64,000 nt of DNA from Pseudovibrio sp. Alg231-02 (GCF_900143565.1 NZ_FREX01000011.1:13066-77065); one strand, 5' to 3'. Numbered from the stretch's first letter, positions 9,087 to 17,885 are shown. The notes: generated by a model from the letters alone, not told the origin. Program-made: numbers and translations.

Positions 9087-9808
9087 TGGTGTGCCTCCAG
9101 TGAAAGTCCCATCAGCCTCTCCTGCAATCCGGCATCAGCTGCCAGCTCTGCCATGGCGCCGGAATAAACAATCTGCCCGTCATCCATCACGGCAACGGTG
9201 TCTCCCACTGCGCGCGCCATGGAAAAGTTCTGCTCCACCAGCAAAATCGTGGTCTGCATCTCTTTCAGTTCTTTCAGGGCTGCAATCATGGCGTTGATGA
9301 TTGCAGGAGCCAGCCCCTTGGTCGGCTCATCAATCAGGATCAGCTTTCTCGGCTCAATGATTGCGCGAGCCACCGCCAGCATCTGCTTTTGCCCGCCGGA
9401 AAGATTACCCGCAGCACTTTGCCAGAATGTTTTGAGGGGAGGGAACAGGCCAAAGATCCATCCCAGCCGTTCCTCATCAATCGCACTGTTTCGTGCAGCC
9501 AGAAGCATGTTTTCATGCACGGTCAGATCGGTGAAGATGCCCATATCCTCCGGCACAAAAGCAATCTCACGCTGGGCAATGGCCGGTGTCGTCTCTTTCT
9601 GGATCTCTGTTCCATCAAACTGGATTGTACCTTTCGAGGCCTGCCACAGCCCCATGATGGTCCGCAGCGTTGTGGTCTTGCCAGCGCCATTCCGCCCCAG
9701 CAGAACCGTGACACCACCGCGTGGAACTTCCAGATCAACCCCCTGCAAAATGTGGTAGGGGCCAATATGCGTGTGAACGCCGTTTAGGCTGAGAAGAGCG
9801 TCAGACAT
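9083..9808 (-). CDS. livF: Branched-chain amino acid-type ABC transporter ATPase LivF
   Basis: A 241-residue ATPase: Walker A GRNGAGKTT, signature LSGGQKQM, Walker B 'LILIDEPTKGLAP', and the switch His within 'ILLVEQNFSMA'. The start chosen is ATG 9808 (MSDALLSLNGV); the open frame extends 11 codons further but into livG, and LivF proteins begin here. It overlaps livG by eight bases. It hydrolyses ATP on the cytoplasmic face together with LivG. Confidence 0.92.
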   Translation of the reverse strand: MSDALLSLNGVHTHIGPYHILQGVDLEVPRGGVTVLLGRNGAGKTTTLRTIMGLWQASKGTIQFDGTEIQKETTPAIAQREIAFVPEDMGIFTDLTVHENMLLAARNSAIDEERLGWIFGLFPPLKTFWQSAAGNLSGGQKQMLAVARAIIEPRKLILIDEPTKGLAPAIINAMIAALKELKEMQTTILLVEQNFSMARAVGDTVAVMDDGQIVYSGAMAELAADAGLQERLMGLSLEAHQ

Positions 9809-10598
9809 GCGCACCCTCTGTTTTCTCTTCAGGTGCAACACCCAGATAAGCCTGCTGAACCACCGGAGAGGCGATCACCTCGGTAGGGTCCCCATCTGCC
9901 ACCAGCTCTCCGTTGTGCAGCACAATAATCCGGTCAGCCAGTGAGCGGATCACATCCATCTTGTGTTCAACCAGCAAAATCGTGCGGTCCTTGTCCTGCT
10001 TCAACTCACGGATCAGGTCCAGCACAACCGGCACTTCATCAACGCTCATGCCTGCTGTCGGCTCATCAAACATCAGCACTTGCGGACCAATGGCAATCAT
10101 CAGAGCTACCTCCAGCTTGCGCTGATCTCCATGTGACAGCTCGGATGTGATCTGCTCGGCCTTATCCAGCAAATGCACCTCTGCCAGAATGTGCTCTGCC
10201 CGTTGGATCAGCTCCACATGGCTGTCCGCCATAGAAAACAAATCCATGCCCATCCGCTGATGAGCCTGCACCGCCAGCCGTGCATTCTCCCGAACGCTCA
10301 GGCCGGGAAACAGATTGGTCATCTGAAACGCCCGTCCGATGCCCCGAAGGGTCCTGTCGGCAACTGAAAGGCGCGTGATGTCTTCACCATTAAACCAGAC
10401 CTGACCAGCGCTGGCGGCTAACTGGCCGGAAATCAGGTTGAAGTAAGTGGTCTTGCCAGCACCATTCGGCCCCACAATGGCAGTCAGTGTCCCGCGATGA
10501 AAATCACAGGACACTGCGTCCACAGCCACATGCCCACCAAAACGAATGGTCAGATCATGCGTACTCAGAACCGGCTTTTCGTCTTTCTGTAATTCCAA
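9801..10598 (-). CDS. livG: Branched-chain amino acid-type ABC transporter ATPase LivG
   Basis: A 265-residue ATPase with Walker A GPNGAGKTT, the LivG-type signature LSHGDQRKLEVA, Walker B 'VLMFDEPTAGMS' and 'ILLVEHKMDVI'. It partners LivF in powering LivHM. Only 11 bases separate its start from the stop of the upstream symporter gene, so the symporter is transcribed with it. Confidence 0.92.
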   Translation of the reverse strand: MELQKDEKPVLSTHDLTIRFGGHVAVDAVSCDFHRGTLTAIVGPNGAGKTTYFNLISGQLAASAGQVWFNGEDITRLSVADRTLRGIGRAFQMTNLFPGLSVRENARLAVQAHQRMGMDLFSMADSHVELIQRAEHILAEVHLLDKAEQITSELSHGDQRKLEVALMIAIGPQVLMFDEPTAGMSVDEVPVVLDLIRELKQDKDRTILLVEHKMDVIRSLADRIIVLHNGELVADGDPTEVIASPVVQQAYLGVAPEEKTEGAHV

Positions 10599-10609
10599 AG
10601 ACCTGCCCT

Positions 10610-11509
10610 TTATGAGAGTTCATTTTGGGCGCGAAGGCTCGGGTTTGCCCGCGCTTTCCGCCGTGCCCAGAGGATGAAGAGGAAGGCACAGCCATACATG
10701 GTGATGCCGTAAATACCGGAGGCCAGACTGTATGGCGGCAATGCTTCGCCGTTCATTGCGATCAAAGCCCCAACGGTGATCCCAAGCGTGGCATTTTGGA
10801 CGCCCACCTCCATAGCAATCGCAACACTGTCAGGATGCGAGAGTTTCATAAGCTTGGCGCCGCCATACCCAATCAGCAGCATCACAACATTCAGCAAAAT
10901 AAGGACTGGCCCCAGTTCCAGAATGTTGGCCGTCAGCACAGACCAGTTGGTGGCAATGGCTCCAAGCACGATCACCACAAACAGTAGGGAAGCCAACAGC
11001 GACACCACTTTGGAAATTGCGGCGGTAAACGATGGCGCCATATGATTGACGAGAACCCCAATCGCAACGGGAACAGTCGTAATCAGTGCCATGGAAATGC
11101 CAATAGACGTCACATCAATCTTGGGCATGGCCGCACCAAGAAAGTAGTTTGCGGATGCCGCTGCAAAAACCGGCACCGTCAACACACACAGCACACTGGT
11201 CACGGCGGTGAGCGACACCGCCAGCGCGACAGATCCGCCGCTGAACCGTGTCAGCATGTTGGAGGTGACACCACCCGGGGCGAAGGCAAGCAGCATCACG
11301 CCAAACGCCATGGCCGGCTCCAGCTCCACCACTTGTAAAATGAGAAAGGCAACAACGGGCAACAAAAGCAATTGCCCCAGCATACCAATGCTGAACGCAC
11401 GCGGCATCTGCACCACGCGCTTAAAGTCCTGCAGTGTGAGGGAGATCCCGAGAGAAAACATGATGAACGCCAGCGAAAGCGGCAAAAACAGCTTTAAGAG
11501 AATGTCCAT
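10610..11509 (-). CDS. Bile acid:sodium symporter (BASS/SBF) family transporter
   Basis: A secondary transporter of about 299 residues and roughly nine or ten membrane helices. 'FSLGISLTLQDFKRVV' near the N-terminus and 'LLAFAPGGVTSNMLTRFSGG' are classic SBF/BASS motifs; the second is in the sodium-site region. Bacterial members take up organic anions such as 2-oxoacids or pantoate, not necessarily bile acids. ATG 11509 (MDILLKLF) fits family length; an upstream TTG would add 25 residues. It sits inside the liv operon between the binding-protein and ATPase genes, an unusual place that suggests a shared or related substrate. Confidence 0.85.
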   Translation of the reverse strand: MDILLKLFLPLSLAFIMFSLGISLTLQDFKRVVQMPRAFSIGMLGQLLLLPVVAFLILQVVELEPAMAFGVMLLAFAPGGVTSNMLTRFSGGSVALAVSLTAVTSVLCVLTVPVFAAASANYFLGAAMPKIDVTSIGISMALITTVPVAIGVLVNHMAPSFTAAISKVVSLLASLLFVVIVLGAIATNWSVLTANILELGPVLILLNVVMLLIGYGGAKLMKLSHPDSVAIAMEVGVQNATLGITVGALIAMNGEALPPYSLASGIYGITMYGCAFLFILWARRKARANPSLRAQNELS

Positions 11510-11633
11510 GGTCTTGTACTTCGCTCTTTGAGGCTCTGATATTCCGTAAGCGGGACAATCTGCAACTGAGGATGAGGTCAGCAATCCTGCAGAAACCTCT
11601 CATGGTTCCAGAGCGTTATCTTTTGCGATTAAG

Positions 11634-11662
11634 GAGAGCGAGCGAGTCGCCCGCTCCCTCTC
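11634..11662 (-). promoter_or_regulatory. Stem-loop between livK and the symporter gene
   Basis: An 11-bp stem with one mismatch (11634-11644 with 11652-11662, loop of seven) lies 22 bases past the livK stop. No T-run follows on the minus strand, so it is not a classic terminator. In binding-protein operons such a hairpin commonly protects the upstream mRNA end and raises binding-protein output; that role is inferred. Confidence 0.65.
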
Positions 11663-11683
11663 TGAGCTATGTAAAACGGGGAC

Positions 11684-12886
11684 CTACTGGTTCTGAACGG
11701 GGATATCCATGTCCTCAATCTTGAGTTCGCGCACCAGCTCAGGAATGCCCCATTCAACCTCTGGATCCACACGGATCTTGAAGTGATACATGGACTGCAA
11801 TGCCTGATGATCCTCAGCGCGGAATTTCATCAGCCCCTTCGGACCTTCAAACTCCATGCCTTCCATTGCGGTGATCAGCTCTTCCGTATCCGTGGAGCCA
11901 GCTTTGCGGATCGCCTCGACAGCAGCGATGCCTGCCGCCATACCGCCCGCAGTAAAGAAATCTGGCGGTGAGCTGTAACGAGCCTCATGTTCCTTCACCA
12001 ACCAGTCATTCACTGGGTTCTGAGGGATCTCGTAGTAATAGTAGGTGGCGCCTTCCATGCCCGGCATGGCCTTATAGGCTTTCAGAGCCGCCAAAATGTT
12101 GCCACCCGTTGCGATCTCAATCCCATGGCGTTCAGGGTTCATCGCGTTGATCTTCGCTAGCGGGTTTCCACCACCAGCCCAGATCACAAACAGGAACTTG
12201 CGTCCTTCCTGCCCCTTCAGAGCCTCAAAGATGCGCTGGGCACTCGCGGTGAAATCCTTGGTGTCCGTCGGTGCGTACTCCTCAAACACCAGCTTGGCAT
12301 TGGTCTTTTCAATTGCATTGCGGAAAGCAGCCACACCATCACGCCCGAACGCATAATCCTGCGCCAGCGTGGCAATAGACGCTCCGTCCTGCCCAAGGGC
12401 AACAGCATTCGCAATCGCATCTTGAGAGGAATTCCGTGACGTGCGGAAGATGTAGCGGTTGAAGTTGGCGCCCGTGATGCTGTCAGCAACGGCAGGCTCC
12501 ACGATCAGCAGCTTCTCGTATTCCTCGGCTATCGAGAGCATCGCCAACGCAACACCAGAGGAGACCGGCCCAATTGCCAGATCAACCTCATCATCGCCAT
12601 AAGCCTCGGCCAGCATGGCACGTCCAATATCCGGCTTGAGCTGGCTGTCTTTTTCGATGACCTCAATTTTGCGGCCATCAATCTCCATGGTCCCGCCGGT
12701 GGCGTATTCCAATCCCATCATCAAACCCACATGAGATTGCTTGGCATAGGCCTCAAAAGGACCGGTTTTACCATAGACGTGGGCAATCTTGATCGGCTCT
12801 GCCGCAGAGGAAATATTTGATGAAACAGTAAGCGCAAACGCGCTGGCCGCTAGGCTAACCGCCGCGGCCCTAAGTAATTTATGCAT
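11684..12886 (-). CDS. livK: ABC transporter substrate-binding protein, LivK type
   Basis: A 400-residue periplasmic binding protein. The Sec signal peptide (MHKLLRAAAVSLAASAFALT, cleavage after about residue 29) is followed by 'IKIAHVYGKTGPFEAYAKQ', the usual first strand and loop of type I amino-acid/amide receptors. ATG 12886 has SD GGGAGGGG seven bases upstream; the open frame continues 28 codons but without a better start. It is the first gene of the operon and presumably the most expressed, given the stem-loop after it. Ligand is unknown; the family also binds amides, urea and aromatic acids. Confidence 0.87.
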   Translation of the reverse strand: MHKLLRAAAVSLAASAFALTVSSNISSAAEPIKIAHVYGKTGPFEAYAKQSHVGLMMGLEYATGGTMEIDGRKIEVIEKDSQLKPDIGRAMLAEAYGDDEVDLAIGPVSSGVALAMLSIAEEYEKLLIVEPAVADSITGANFNRYIFRTSRNSSQDAIANAVALGQDGASIATLAQDYAFGRDGVAAFRNAIEKTNAKLVFEEYAPTDTKDFTASAQRIFEALKGQEGRKFLFVIWAGGGNPLAKINAMNPERHGIEIATGGNILAALKAYKAMPGMEGATYYYYEIPQNPVNDWLVKEHEARYSSPPDFFTAGGMAAGIAAVEAIRKAGSTDTEELITAMEGMEFEGPKGLMKFRAEDHQALQSMYHFKIRVDPEVEWGIPELVRELKIEDMDIPVQNQ

Positions 12887-13420
12887 AATGAAACCCCTCC
12901 CACGTTGCCCAGGGGCCTCCGTAAACGCAAACACCGTCTCAAAAGACTTCGCAAGCCTGCCCTCAAACAACGTAAATAGAGTTGACGCATGTATTCAGGA
13001 AGGAGTCAATGATTCCAGATTGAGCCAAATTGTTAAAATTTGAATGGATCACTTGTATTTGCTTATCCGGAAAATAAATTTCAGCTGTCCAGAATTTTAT
13101 ATCAAAAAATCGATTTTCATGATCGAGGCATCAGTCAAATATTTGCAATTACTCTTTGCAGTTTCAGTTTAAAGAGATGCTTCTTGCGACTTACTGTAAG
13201 TCGTTGTGACTACTCCTGCTTTCACTGCGACAAGCTGACGGCCATGCGCCATGGAAAAGCCGTATTTCGCCCTGTTTACACCTCAATTAGCCGTTAGGCC
13301 GCGTCTCTCTGCAGGTGTGTCAGATAAGTGTTTGTTCACCATCTCTGAAAACCTGATGATAACAAGATCCTGATACCTTCAATAGCAATAAGAACACTGG
13401 TTTAACAGGGCGTCATTAAG
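12887..13420. promoter_or_regulatory. Upstream region of livK
   Basis: About 530 bases. An 85-residue plus-strand open frame (13040-13297) has no ribosome binding site and an unnatural, Cys- and Phe-rich composition, so I do not call it. The part next to 12886 must hold the liv promoter, but I could not pick out a convincing -35/-10 pair. Confidence 0.4.
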
Positions 13421-13576
13421 TACTGAGTGCGTAGCAGTCAGTATTACTAAAATAACAATAAGTCCTGAAAAGGGATTATCTGCATATCACTATGCGGACA
13501 ACTGAAGGGTGACCCGTTTCCATTGCTTGGTGGGTCCTCCTTGTTTCAAGGCAGGTTGTCTTGCCCCGACGATTTT

Positions 13577-13611
13577 AAAGGCCGTACCTCCCCCTCCCAA
13601 TCGGCCTTTTT
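13577..13611 (+). terminator. First of two tandem intrinsic terminators
   Basis: AAAGGCCG (13577-13584) pairs with CGGCCTTT (13602-13609), and the T-run extends to 13611. The 17-base loop is almost entirely C and T (TACCTCCCCCTCCCAAT). On the minus strand no T-run follows, so it serves plus-strand transcription. Confidence 0.8.
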
Positions 13612-13626
13612 ATGCCTGCTTTGTTT

Positions 13627-13662
13627 GGCACCGAGGTATCCTCCCACCTCGGTGCCTTTTTT
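13627..13662 (+). terminator. Second of two tandem intrinsic terminators
   Basis: GGCACCGAGGT (13627-13637) pairs perfectly with ACCTCGGTGCC (13646-13656), followed by six T (13657-13662). The loop is ATCCTCCC. It lies 28 bases before the convergent rhodanese gene's stop and reads towards it. Confidence 0.88.
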
Positions 13663-13689
13663 ATGCCCGCAAGCCTGAAACCACTTGGT

Positions 13690-14103
13690 TTAAACAGGCT
13701 GTAAAGCTTTCGAGGAAACCAACTCAAAGCCTTCGTCGATCCAGCCGGTCATACCGCCCAGCATAATCTTCACGGGACGTCCCAGCCGGGAGAGGTTATA
13801 GGCGGCCTTGTCTGCCCCGTTGCAATGCGGCCCAGCGCAATAGACCACAAACACGGTGTCCATCGGCCACTTGGCAAGGTTCTCTTCCGTCAGATCACGA
13901 TGGTGAAGACAGATCGCACCATCCACGTGCCCTTTCGCAAAGCGGGTAGCACCGCGAACATCAATCAATACGAATTCTGGAGTACCATCGGCCAAATCTG
14001 CCTGCACATCAGAGCAGTCTGTTTCGAACTGCAGGATTGAACGGAAATGCGAGAGTGCCAGCTTTGGGGCGGCTGGGGAATATTCGAGTGCGCGTGAGGA
14101 CAT
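13690..14103 (-). CDS. Single-domain rhodanese-like protein
   Basis: A 137-residue cytoplasmic protein with 'FVLIDVRGATRFAKGHVDGAICL' (the rhodanese CH2A region, read in parts) and the active-site loop CAGPHCNGAD, where the first Cys would carry the persulfide. 'MLGGMTGWIDEGF' is the conserved end. ATG 14103 has GGAGAA seven bases upstream; longer starts lack one. It is divergent from the FtrA-type regulator gene, a pairing seen often in alphaproteobacteria and suggesting regulation by it. Sulfur transfer is family knowledge; the acceptor is unknown. Confidence 0.87.
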   Translation of the reverse strand: MSSRALEYSPAAPKLALSHFRSILQFETDCSDVQADLADGTPEFVLIDVRGATRFAKGHVDGAICLHHRDLTEENLAKWPMDTVFVVYCAGPHCNGADKAAYNLSRLGRPVKIMLGGMTGWIDEGFELVSSKALQPV

Positions 14104-14326
14104 GTATTTCTCCAAATCTGCGAGGATGCTCCTGATTAGGGAGAGGAGCACCAAAAACACTTATTTTAAAGCAGCTTGCAGGAGAGGTGCCTCCGCAAAC
14201 AGCCTTGGGTGATGACAGGAATTTCGCCTGCTCCCATAATTTGAAGAATTTCCCAGTTGCGAAAAACTGGCTCAAATGACTATATTCGTAAAAAATACGC
14301 CAATCTCTTTCGAATTGATTTTTCCG

Positions 14327-15316
14327 ATGGTCCAACTCACACCCCGCAGCCCAAAAGGCCCGCTTGTTGCAACGCTCATCTATGACGGTTTGTGCACCTT
14401 CGAGTTCGGTCAGGCCTACGAGCTGTTCGGCCTGCCAAGACCGGAATTCGGCGCGAACTGGTACAGGTATGAGACCGTCGCCATCGAGGACGGCCCTATC
14501 CGTGCTGCGGGTGGTCTGGAGATCAAAGCGGAAAAGCAGCTGGATGCGCTGGATCAGGCCGACATCATCCTCATCCCCGGCTGGCGTGGCATTGATACCC
14601 CGGTGCCGGAGGACCTGATTGAGGCACTGTGTAAGGCCTACAATCGTGGAGCCCGTGTTGCTTCCATCTGCTCCGGTGCTTTTGTACTGGCGCGCTCTGG
14701 CCTGCTCAATGGCCGCACAGCCACGACGCACTGGCGCTATGCCGAGGCGCTGCAAACCGGGTTCCCGTCCATCAACGTGGAAGAAGACCGGCTCTATTCA
14801 GAGACCGACAGGGTATTCACCTCCGCAGGCAGCGCAGCAGGCATTGACCTTGCGCTCCACATCATCCGGCAGGATTACGGCTCACAGATCGCTAACAGCG
14901 TTGCCAAACGACTGGTTGCACCTCCGTTCAGAGAAGGAACGCAAACCCAGTTTGCAGAACAGCCTGTACCCGAGGAACGGGAAAGCAAACGCTTTGCAGC
15001 GCTTTTTGAGGAGCTGGAGAAAAAACGTGCCTACACCATGTCCGTGCCAGAAATGGCGGATCTGATGGGCATGAGCCAGCGCACCTTCATCCGCAAATTC
15101 TCAAAGGTAACCGGACTTGCACCCGCAGAGTGGCGGCGCACCAAGCAACTGGAAACAGCCAAGCACCTATTGGAAGCGGAAGAGATGATGGACATGGAGA
15201 ACCTGTCCCACCTCTGTGGGTTCGGCTCAGCAGCAACCTTGCGGCATCACTTCAGAAGCAAATATGGCACCACGCCAACAGCTTACAGGCGCCAGTTTCA
15301 AACCCGTCAGGCCTGA
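14327..15316 (+). CDS. ftrA: GlxA/FtrA-type AraC-family transcriptional regulator
   Basis: A 329-residue regulator with an N-terminal DJ-1/PfpI-like domain ('VATLIYDGLCTFEFGQAYEL' at the start, nucleophile-elbow Cys in 'ASICSGAFVLARSG') and a C-terminal AraC double helix-turn-helix ('MSQRTFIRKFSKVTG', 'LCGFGSAATLRHHFRSKYG'). ATG 14327 (MVQLTPRSPKG) matches the usual FtrA start; an ATG 17 codons upstream gives a longer form, and neither has a strong ribosome site. Its 3' end overlaps the convergent flavoprotein by ten bases. It probably controls the divergent rhodanese gene. Effector unknown. Confidence 0.85.
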   Translation: MVQLTPRSPKGPLVATLIYDGLCTFEFGQAYELFGLPRPEFGANWYRYETVAIEDGPIRAAGGLEIKAEKQLDALDQADIILIPGWRGIDTPVPEDLIEALCKAYNRGARVASICSGAFVLARSGLLNGRTATTHWRYAEALQTGFPSINVEEDRLYSETDRVFTSAGSAAGIDLALHIIRQDYGSQIANSVAKRLVAPPFREGTQTQFAEQPVPEERESKRFAALFEELEKKRAYTMSVPEMADLMGMSQRTFIRKFSKVTGLAPAEWRRTKQLETAKHLLEAEEMMDMENLSHLCGFGSAATLRHHFRSKYGTTPTAYRRQFQTRQA

Positions 15317-16539
15317 AGGTACGCGTTCATGCCATGCGCAGCAGAGCGACCTGTCGCAAACACCGCCTGCAGCAGATAGCCACCCGTTGGCGCTTCCCAG
15401 TCCAGCATCTCGCCCGCCACAAACACACCCGGCAGCTTGTTCAGCATGTAGTGCTCGTCAACCTCGTCGAACGAAATCCCGCCCGCGCTGGAAATCGCAC
15501 GGTCAATGGGGCGCGGAGCAGTCAACTGCAATGGCAGAGCTTTGATACGCGCTGCTAGCTCATCAGCCTCAACCGGCAGCGGTCCTGCTTCCCGCATCAA
15601 AGCGATCGCAGCAGCGGGCAGACCTGTTGCTTTGCGCAGGAAGTTGCTCATGGATTGCTTACCACGTGGCCGCGCCAGCTTGGCCGCGAGCTTGTCAGCA
15701 GAGACATCCGGCTTCAGATCAATCTCAATCTGTGCCGTCCCTGTTGCAAGGATTGTATCCCGCAGATCAGCTGAGAGCGCATAGATCACGCCGCCTTCAA
15801 TCCCACAAACGTCCAGCATGGCATCACCAATAACACGGCGATCTCCGTGGGAGACAGCTATCTTCTTCATGGGAGTACCTTTGTGGCGGTCCTTGAAGTG
15901 ATCCGAGAACGCAATCTCAAACCCGCAATTGGCAGGGAGCAGCGCGTTCACGTCAATCTGCTTGTCACGCAAAGTCGAAACCCACGCGCCATCAGAGCCA
16001 AGCTTCGCCCAGGAACCGCCACCAAGTGCCAGCAAAACAGCGTCAAACGCCTGCGCTTCAATGGGTTCATTGCCTTTTTGAAGCAGTAAACTTCCGGCTT
16101 CATCAAATCCGTGCCATCGGGTGTTCGCATGCAATGTTACGCCTTGCTGATCAAGCAATTTCAACCAGTTACGCAACAGCGGAGAGGCTTTGAAGCTTTT
16201 AGGAAACACCTTGCCGCTGGAGCCTTCAAAAGACGGCTGCCCCAACTCTGCGCTCCATTCCCGCAAAGCAGAAGGAGGAAAATCCCGCACTGACTGCAAC
16301 AGTTGCGCATGTGCAGGACGGTAGCGGCTCAGAAAAACCTCCAGATCCTCACTGTGGGTTAGATTGAGACCACCAAGCCCAGCCATCAAAAACTTGCGGG
16401 CAGGGGACGGGCGTTGATCAAAGAGGCTCACACGCACTCCGGCTTCTGCCAGATGTTGAGCAGCAAACAGCCCGGCAGGGCCTGCTCCGATGATTGCAAC
16501 ATGCTTTGTCAAAGATCCATCCAGTCCGCTTATGGTCAT
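15307..16539 (-). CDS. TIGR03862-type flavoprotein (HI0933 superfamily)
   Basis: A 410-residue FAD protein: dinucleotide turn GAGPAG near residues 17-22, 'MAGLGGLNLTHSEDLEVF' in the family-typical second position, and C-terminal 'GEMLDWEAPTGGYLLQAVF' as the FAD contact. It resembles the flavoprotein at 602-1780 but belongs to a different branch, with D-W-E in place of D-V-T. ATG 16539 is preceded by TGGAG five bases upstream; an ATG at 16560 is less likely. Substrate unknown for the branch. Confidence 0.82.
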   Translation of the reverse strand: MTISGLDGSLTKHVAIIGAGPAGLFAAQHLAEAGVRVSLFDQRPSPARKFLMAGLGGLNLTHSEDLEVFLSRYRPAHAQLLQSVRDFPPSALREWSAELGQPSFEGSSGKVFPKSFKASPLLRNWLKLLDQQGVTLHANTRWHGFDEAGSLLLQKGNEPIEAQAFDAVLLALGGGSWAKLGSDGAWVSTLRDKQIDVNALLPANCGFEIAFSDHFKDRHKGTPMKKIAVSHGDRRVIGDAMLDVCGIEGGVIYALSADLRDTILATGTAQIEIDLKPDVSADKLAAKLARPRGKQSMSNFLRKATGLPAAAIALMREAGPLPVEADELAARIKALPLQLTAPRPIDRAISSAGGISFDEVDEHYMLNKLPGVFVAGEMLDWEAPTGGYLLQAVFATGRSAAHGMNAYLQA

Positions 16540-16757
16540 TGAGGCTCCAGCCAATGACATTTACAGCTCTAATGCCTTTGTTTTCCGCCAATTACAAGCC
16601 GGGAGAGCGCCTCACCCCACAGATGGAGCGCAGAGAACATCAGGGATTTTCACCTCCTTAAAGAAGCACCCCTGATATTAGAAGGAAGACTTCTAAGGAA
16701 TGTACAGTCCTCGCACTTCAAGCTTTGCTGAATGCAAACAGTAAAGTGGGGGCCGCA

Positions 16758-17885
16758 TTGAGAACTGCAATCGTAATGCCGCGTAATATGCATTTTTGCC
16801 AGTCTCGAGCCACATCAATAGATCTGTGCGCTCATGATCTTGCGCTTCATAGCCAGAACAAAGGCAACCTGCGTATTTTTGCAGGAGGCGAGGAGGATCT
16901 GTTTGAAGATGTTGATGTTTTTGCAGTGACAGAACCGGGTAAAAAGCCAACGCCCGCAAAGTTCTATGATCCGCTGTCAGAGTTTGGACCGCAACTGATC
17001 GTCGTGCATCAGCATTTGGAAACGGCGTTTCAGATCATCACGGACTTTCCCGGTACCCCTGTAATCTTGCACAGGCATGGCAGGTTCGAGCGCAACAGCG
17101 CGTTCAAACGCTGGAAGTACACCCGCAAAATGAACCGCCTTGCCGGCATCATCTGGGTTGGCGAAGATGCCCGCAATAACTTCTGCGAAAATTTCACGGG
17201 TGTAAAAGCCCGCAGTGTGGTGGTGCCCAACGGCATAGATTGCGAGCTCTGGTCCCCAGCCCCCAAAGAAAACTCTGTGATCTATGTGGGGCGGGCAAGG
17301 GAAGACAAAGGCGTGTTCGACCTGGCGCAGGCTTGGCTTGCCTGTGCAGACCGTTTGGATCGGACGGGGTGGAAACTGAATCTGGTACTGGCCGTTACCG
17401 ACGAGGGGGAGCAATCAACGGCAAACTCTCTCCGGCAGATGCTTTCAAGCCACGCAGACAGTGTCTCGATCGAGACTAACCTCAATGCCTCAGATGTCCA
17501 AAAACGCCTCGCAAGATCATCCATCGCAGTGGTCCCCTCCATCGTGGCAGAAGGATTTGGCCGCACCGCGATTGAAGCCATGAGCTGCGGCGCTGCGGTG
17601 ATCACCACACACTCTGGCGGCTTGTGGGAGGCGGTGGGCGAAACTGGCAAGGTGATCAACCCAAGATCCCCCAAAGAGATTGCATCTGCGCTGCTCGATC
17701 TGGCCGACAACCGCCCTTTGCGTGAGGAGATGGCAGAAGCAGGACGGGAGAGAGTGCTTCGTCTCTTTAACATCCACCAGATCGCAGAAAACTACGACGA
17801 CATGCTCATGAGCCTGTGGGATGACTTTGTCAGCGGCTCCGATAAAACACAGGGCCTCATCGACCACATGCTCGTGTCAGAGTGA
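16758..17885 (+). CDS. Glycosyltransferase family 4 protein
   Basis: A retaining GT-B glycosyltransferase of about 375 residues. The C-terminal donor domain shows 'IYVGRAREDKGVFDLAQAW' and 'VVPSIVAEGFGRTAIEAMSCGAAV', the E-x7-E motif of GT4. The best start is a TTG at 16758 (giving RTAIVMPRNMHF after the initiator) with GGGGG five bases upstream; this aligns with how relatives begin. It is followed by a VOC protein and two family-2 glycosyltransferases on the opposite strand, so a surface glycan or lipopolysaccharide-core role is likely. Acceptor and sugar unknown. Confidence 0.83.
   Translation: MRTAIVMPRNMHFCQSRATSIDLCAHDLALHSQNKGNLRIFAGGEEDLFEDVDVFAVTEPGKKPTPAKFYDPLSEFGPQLIVVHQHLETAFQIITDFPGTPVILHRHGRFERNSAFKRWKYTRKMNRLAGIIWVGEDARNNFCENFTGVKARSVVVPNGIDCELWSPAPKENSVIYVGRAREDKGVFDLAQAWLACADRLDRTGWKLNLVLAVTDEGEQSTANSLRQMLSSHADSVSIETNLNASDVQKRLARSSIAVVPSIVAEGFGRTAIEAMSCGAAVITTHSGGLWEAVGETGKVINPRSPKEIASALLDLADNRPLREEMAEAGRERVLRLFNIHQIAENYDDMLMSLWDDFVSGSDKTQGLIDHMLVSE

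Larger units (their letters stand above)
13421..13662 (+). ncRNA. Candidate small RNA with anti-Shine-Dalgarno loops
   Basis: This plus-strand stretch contains no gene yet ends in two consecutive intrinsic terminators. Before them are several short hairpins: GCATA/TATGC (13482-13495), GACCC/GGGTC (13511-13536), CCTTG/CAAGG (13539-13551) and GGCA/TGCC (13550-13565, overlapping and so mutually exclusive with the last). C/T-rich anti-SD sequence appears three times unpaired or in loops: TCCTCC (13535-13540), TACCTCCCCCTCCCAAT (13585-13601) and ATCCTCCC (13638-13645). An inverted repeat TACTGA/TCAGTA (13421-13443) may mark the promoter side. Such loops recall alphaproteobacterial sRNAs with CUCCUCC motifs, which bind ribosome sites of mRNAs. 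The 5' end is a guess. Confidence 0.55.

Noticed and set aside
13040-13297. 85-residue plus-strand frame upstream of livK
   Set aside because: No ribosome site, Cys/Phe-rich and irregular; does not look like a protein.
13509-13766. 85-residue plus-strand frame through the two tandem terminators
   Set aside because: It runs through two strong terminator hairpins and overlaps the rhodanese gene; the region fits an RNA better.
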